Shown here piece after piece: positions 5,841 through 7,400 of a stretch of 7,400 nt of DNA. The position numbers and the translations under genes were made by a program. Within the stretch, counting starts at the first letter, position 1. Each line of letters starts with the position of its first letter. Source of the DNA: Firmicutes bacterium UBA1065 (lineage in GTDB: Bacteria > Bacillota > Clostridia > Tissierellales > Sedimentibacteraceae); contig DCDC01000041.1 in assembly GCA_002316225.1 (NCBI GenBank), positions 1 to 7,400 on the forward strand, given 5' to 3'. The notes under the pieces are model-generated. The model ran no database searches, had not been told where the DNA came from, and was given only the letters and a program-made list of their open reading frames with translations.

Positions 5841-5843
5841 TTA

Positions 5844-5872
5844 TTGACATTTTATATTCTATATAGTATATT
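5844..5872 (+). promoter_or_regulatory. Sigma-A promoter of sdpR-sdpI
   Basis: A perfect -35 TTGACA (5844-5849) and -10 TATATT (5867-5872, 5 of 6) lie 17 bp apart. A further operator half-site TTCTATATAG (5857-5866) lies between the boxes. Confidence 0.8.
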
Positions 5873-5896
5873 CTATTTAGAAAGCATTCTAAATAG
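5873..5896. promoter_or_regulatory. Downstream SdpR-type operator
   Basis: CTATTTAGAA (5873-5882), AGCA and TTCTAAATAG (5887-5896) form a perfect 10-4-10 inverted repeat. It begins directly after the -10 box, so occupancy would block initiation. Symmetric sites like this suit a dimeric ArsR-type repressor; the encoded SdpR-like protein is the likely ligand. Confidence 0.75.
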
Positions 5897-5910
5897 ATTG
5901 GGGTGGTACT

Positions 5911-6192
5911 GTGGGTTTTGGTGAAACATTTAAGGCACTATCCGACCCGGTAAGAAGAAAAATACTGGTGATGCTAAAGGAAGGAAGGATGTCAGCCGGA
6001 GAGATTGCAGAACACTTTGACATGACTCCTGCTACAATTTCCTATCACCTTTCTCAGCTTAAAAAAGCAGGATTATTGTTTGAAACTAAGTATAAAAATT
6101 TTATATATTATGAAATCAACGTTTCGGTATTTGAAGAATTAATGTTGTGGTTTACACAATTTGGAGGTGTTAAGAATGAAAGTGAAAGTTGA
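5911..6192 (+). CDS. sdpR: ArsR-family repressor of the SdpR type
   Basis: This 93-residue winged-helix protein begins with GTG at 5911, preceded by GGGGTGG at 5900-5906. The N-terminal ETFKALSDPVRRKILVML and the helix-turn-helix region (AGEIAEHFDMTPATISYHLSQLKKAGL, about 29-55) match ArsR/SdpR autorepressors closely. It lacks the Cys/His metal sites of metal-sensing ArsR proteins. It overlaps the next gene by 17 bp, and that gene encodes an SdpI-like protein, as in the Bacillus subtilis sdpRI operon, where SdpI binds the toxin and sequesters SdpR. The operator array at 5817-5896 suggests self-repression. The same inducing mechanism here is inferred. Confidence 0.85.
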   Translation: MGFGETFKALSDPVRRKILVMLKEGRMSAGEIAEHFDMTPATISYHLSQLKKAGLLFETKYKNFIYYEINVSVFEELMLWFTQFGGVKNESES

Positions 6193-6814
6193 CAAACTTA
6201 TGATAATCAGCACTCTTATATGCTTGCTCCCTTTAATACTATCCTTGGTTATGTATGATAAACTGCCTGACACAATGCCTATCCACTGGGACATCAATGG
6301 AAATCCGGACGGATACGGCTCAAAGGCTTTTGCTGCAATAGGGCTTCCCTTTATGATGGCCGGGCTGAACCTGGTTACCCATTTCGTATTGAACACTGAC
6401 CCTAAGAAGGCATATCCTTCGGCTGTTTTGAAGCTTATCGGCAAGTTGACAATACCCATTTTGACTGTTATTTTAGTTCCCATAGCTATATTTGCCGGAT
6501 TAGGCTACGACATACCCATAGAAAAAATTGTGCCTGCCTTTGTCGGTTTGTTGTTCATAGCAACAGGCAACTACCTTCCTAAGAGCAAACAAAATTATAC
6601 GATTGGTATAAAGCTGCCCTGGACCTTGAACAATGAAATAAACTGGAACAAGACCCACCGTTTGGCAGGATATTTGTGGGTCATAGGCGGAATAGTGATG
6701 TTTGTGAACAGCTTTTTACAGCTATACTGGACAGCTGTATTTATAGTCCTAATGTGTGTAATGACTATCATACCGGCTATTTACTCATATAGCTTATACA
6801 AAAAAGGATTTTAA
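6176..6814 (+). CDS. sdpI: SdpI-family membrane protein (immunity/signal type)
   Basis: This 212-residue membrane protein has about six hydrophobic helices (near 7-27, 52-72, 90-110, 117-133, 163-181 and 185-206). It carries the N-terminal DUF1648 motif LPDTMPIHWDINGNPDGYGS (30-49) and the SdpI motif running from GNYLPKSKQN to NKTHR (131-161). In B. subtilis SdpI protects against the SdpC toxin and relays its presence to SdpR; many genomes carry it without a toxin, as here. The ATG at 6176 is chosen because GGAGGTG (6163-6169) is six bases upstream; a TTG at 6161 would overlap that site. Its start overlaps the sdpR end by 17 bp, implying translational coupling. The stop codon lies in the terminator stem. 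Confidence 0.85.
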   Translation: MKVKVDKLMIISTLICLLPLILSLVMYDKLPDTMPIHWDINGNPDGYGSKAFAAIGLPFMMAGLNLVTHFVLNTDPKKAYPSAVLKLIGKLTIPILTVILVPIAIFAGLGYDIPIEKIVPAFVGLLFIATGNYLPKSKQNYTIGIKLPWTLNNEINWNKTHRLAGYLWVIGGIVMFVNSFLQLYWTAVFIVLMCVMTIIPAIYSYSLYKKGF

Positions 6815-6841
6815 AGAAGTGGCTCAAGGGCCACTTCTTTA
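6812..6841. terminator. Bidirectional terminator between sdpI and the coat gene
   Basis: A 12-bp perfect stem, 6812-6823 with 6830-6841 (AAAGAAGTGGC core), has a 6-base loop. A/T-rich tracts lie on both sides, so it serves the two converging genes. Both stop codons (6812-6814 on plus, 6839-6841 on minus) are inside the stem. Confidence 0.85.
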
Positions 6842-7357
6842 TTTCATCTGGTACATTCCCTTTTTCTCCATATACTTGAATATAGCTTCTCCATGCTGCT
6901 GTTCTTCCTTTTGGATATGGTTGAGCAGGTTTCTTACCTGGGGGTCCCTGAATTCAAATATAGCCGTGTTATATGCACCGGATACATACTTTTCTGTCAT
7001 AAGCATATCGATGCAAAGGTCCTTGTCTGTATTACCGGAGCCGGAAGACCCCCATTGGGACTGGAATGTTTGTTGTCCGCCGGATTTCATCTGCATCTGG
7101 CTGCCTGTCTGTTGGTTTCCTGATTGTTGACTTCCTGACTGTTGACTGCTTGATTGGCTCATGGATGGCATCTGCCCCTTTAACAGCTGGTCAAGAGAGT
7201 TGTAGTGCTCTTGTTCTTTTTGACCGTTTTGCTGAAATATGCTTTTCAGTTCCGGGTCTGATGCCATGTTGGCATAGCTTGAATACTTTTGGATACAAAT
7301 TTTTTCATGGTTTTTTTGATCTTCTAAAAGATAAGTTTCTTTTGTGGTAAAATTCAT
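6839..7357 (-). CDS. CotF-family spore coat protein with ferritin-like halves
   Basis: This 172-residue protein is read on the minus strand from an ATG at 7357-7355, with GGAGGTG (7369-7363) five bases upstream. Two helical halves, residues 1-60 and 110-170, flank a Gln/Ser/Gly/Met-rich linker (62-109) with three pentapeptide repeats of the type [SN]QQ[ST]G (71-85). The C-terminal half, with YVSGAYNTAIFEFRDPQVRNLL and then YMEKKGMY, matches the Coat_F family of sporulation proteins. The halves together resemble a four-helix ferritin-like bundle with E12 or E18, E48xxH51, E122 and E152xxH155, a diiron-type spacing. Most coat proteins of this family are not known to bind iron, so metal binding is inferred. 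Its promoter lies near or beyond the right window edge. Confidence 0.85.
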   Translation of the reverse strand: MNFTTKETYLLEDQKNHEKICIQKYSSYANMASDPELKSIFQQNGQKEQEHYNSLDQLLKGQMPSMSQSSSQQSGSQQSGNQQTGSQMQMKSGGQQTFQSQWGSSGSGNTDKDLCIDMLMTEKYVSGAYNTAIFEFRDPQVRNLLNHIQKEEQQHGEAIFKYMEKKGMYQMK

Positions 7358-7400
7358 ATAAACACCTCCGTCTATATTATTTTCAAAACAATAAAATATA

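Noticed and set aside
6147..6160. Third Xer-like half-site (GGTTTACACAA)
   Set aside because: It is a single diverged arm inside the sdpR coding sequence with no partner.
6161..6175. TTG start of sdpI
   Set aside because: It would lie on the Shine-Dalgarno sequence GGAGGTG itself; ATG 6176 is properly spaced.
6819..7350. Plus-strand ORFs opposite the coat gene
   Set aside because: They lie antisense to a clear Coat_F protein with its own ribosome binding site, and have no recognisable domains.

Overview
The window looks like a low-GC, spore-forming anaerobic Firmicute (Clostridia or Tissierellia type). Evidence: AT-rich intergenic DNA, strong GGAGG-type ribosome binding sites, a PerR-rubrerythrin peroxide operon, a CotF-type coat protein, a Bacillus-like SdpR/SdpI pair, and GTCATTCTGA...TCAGGATGAC intergenic repeats often seen in clostridial genomes. 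No species is claimed.

Layout. 1-97: two tandem intergenic repeat units, the first cut by the window edge. 139-3052: a tight three-gene operon (gap 0 bp, then a 14 bp overlap) encoding a substrate-binding-protein fold with no signal peptide, a HypB/UreG/CobW-like P-loop GTPase with CxxC motifs, and an ABC ATPase with no permease. 3064-3161: more repeat DNA. 3234-4148: a DMT/EamA transporter. 4138-4263: two perfect 28-bp Xer/dif-like sites in inverted orientation around 70 bp; the left one carries the transporter's stop codon. 4386-4661: a small Gln-rich unknown protein, followed by a terminator. 4723-5777: promoter, PerR box, perR, rubrerythrin and terminator. 5780-5814: a perfect hairpin. 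5817-6841: a promoter wrapped in repeated operators, then sdpR-sdpI and a bidirectional terminator. 6839-7357, minus strand: a CotF-like protein with a ferritin-like helix pattern.

How they work together. perR-rbr is a self-regulated peroxide-defence unit. sdpR-sdpI is a self-regulated membrane/immunity-type unit with no toxin gene in view. The first operon is the best candidate for an undescribed system. It has the parts of an ABC importer, but the binding protein appears cytosolic, no membrane subunit is seen, and a G3E-type GTPase sits between the two. Both the binding protein and the ATPase carry a DUF1858/ScdA_N-like N-terminal helical domain, which may dock the parts together. A cytosolic metal- or cofactor-handling machine is an inference; the substrate is unknown.
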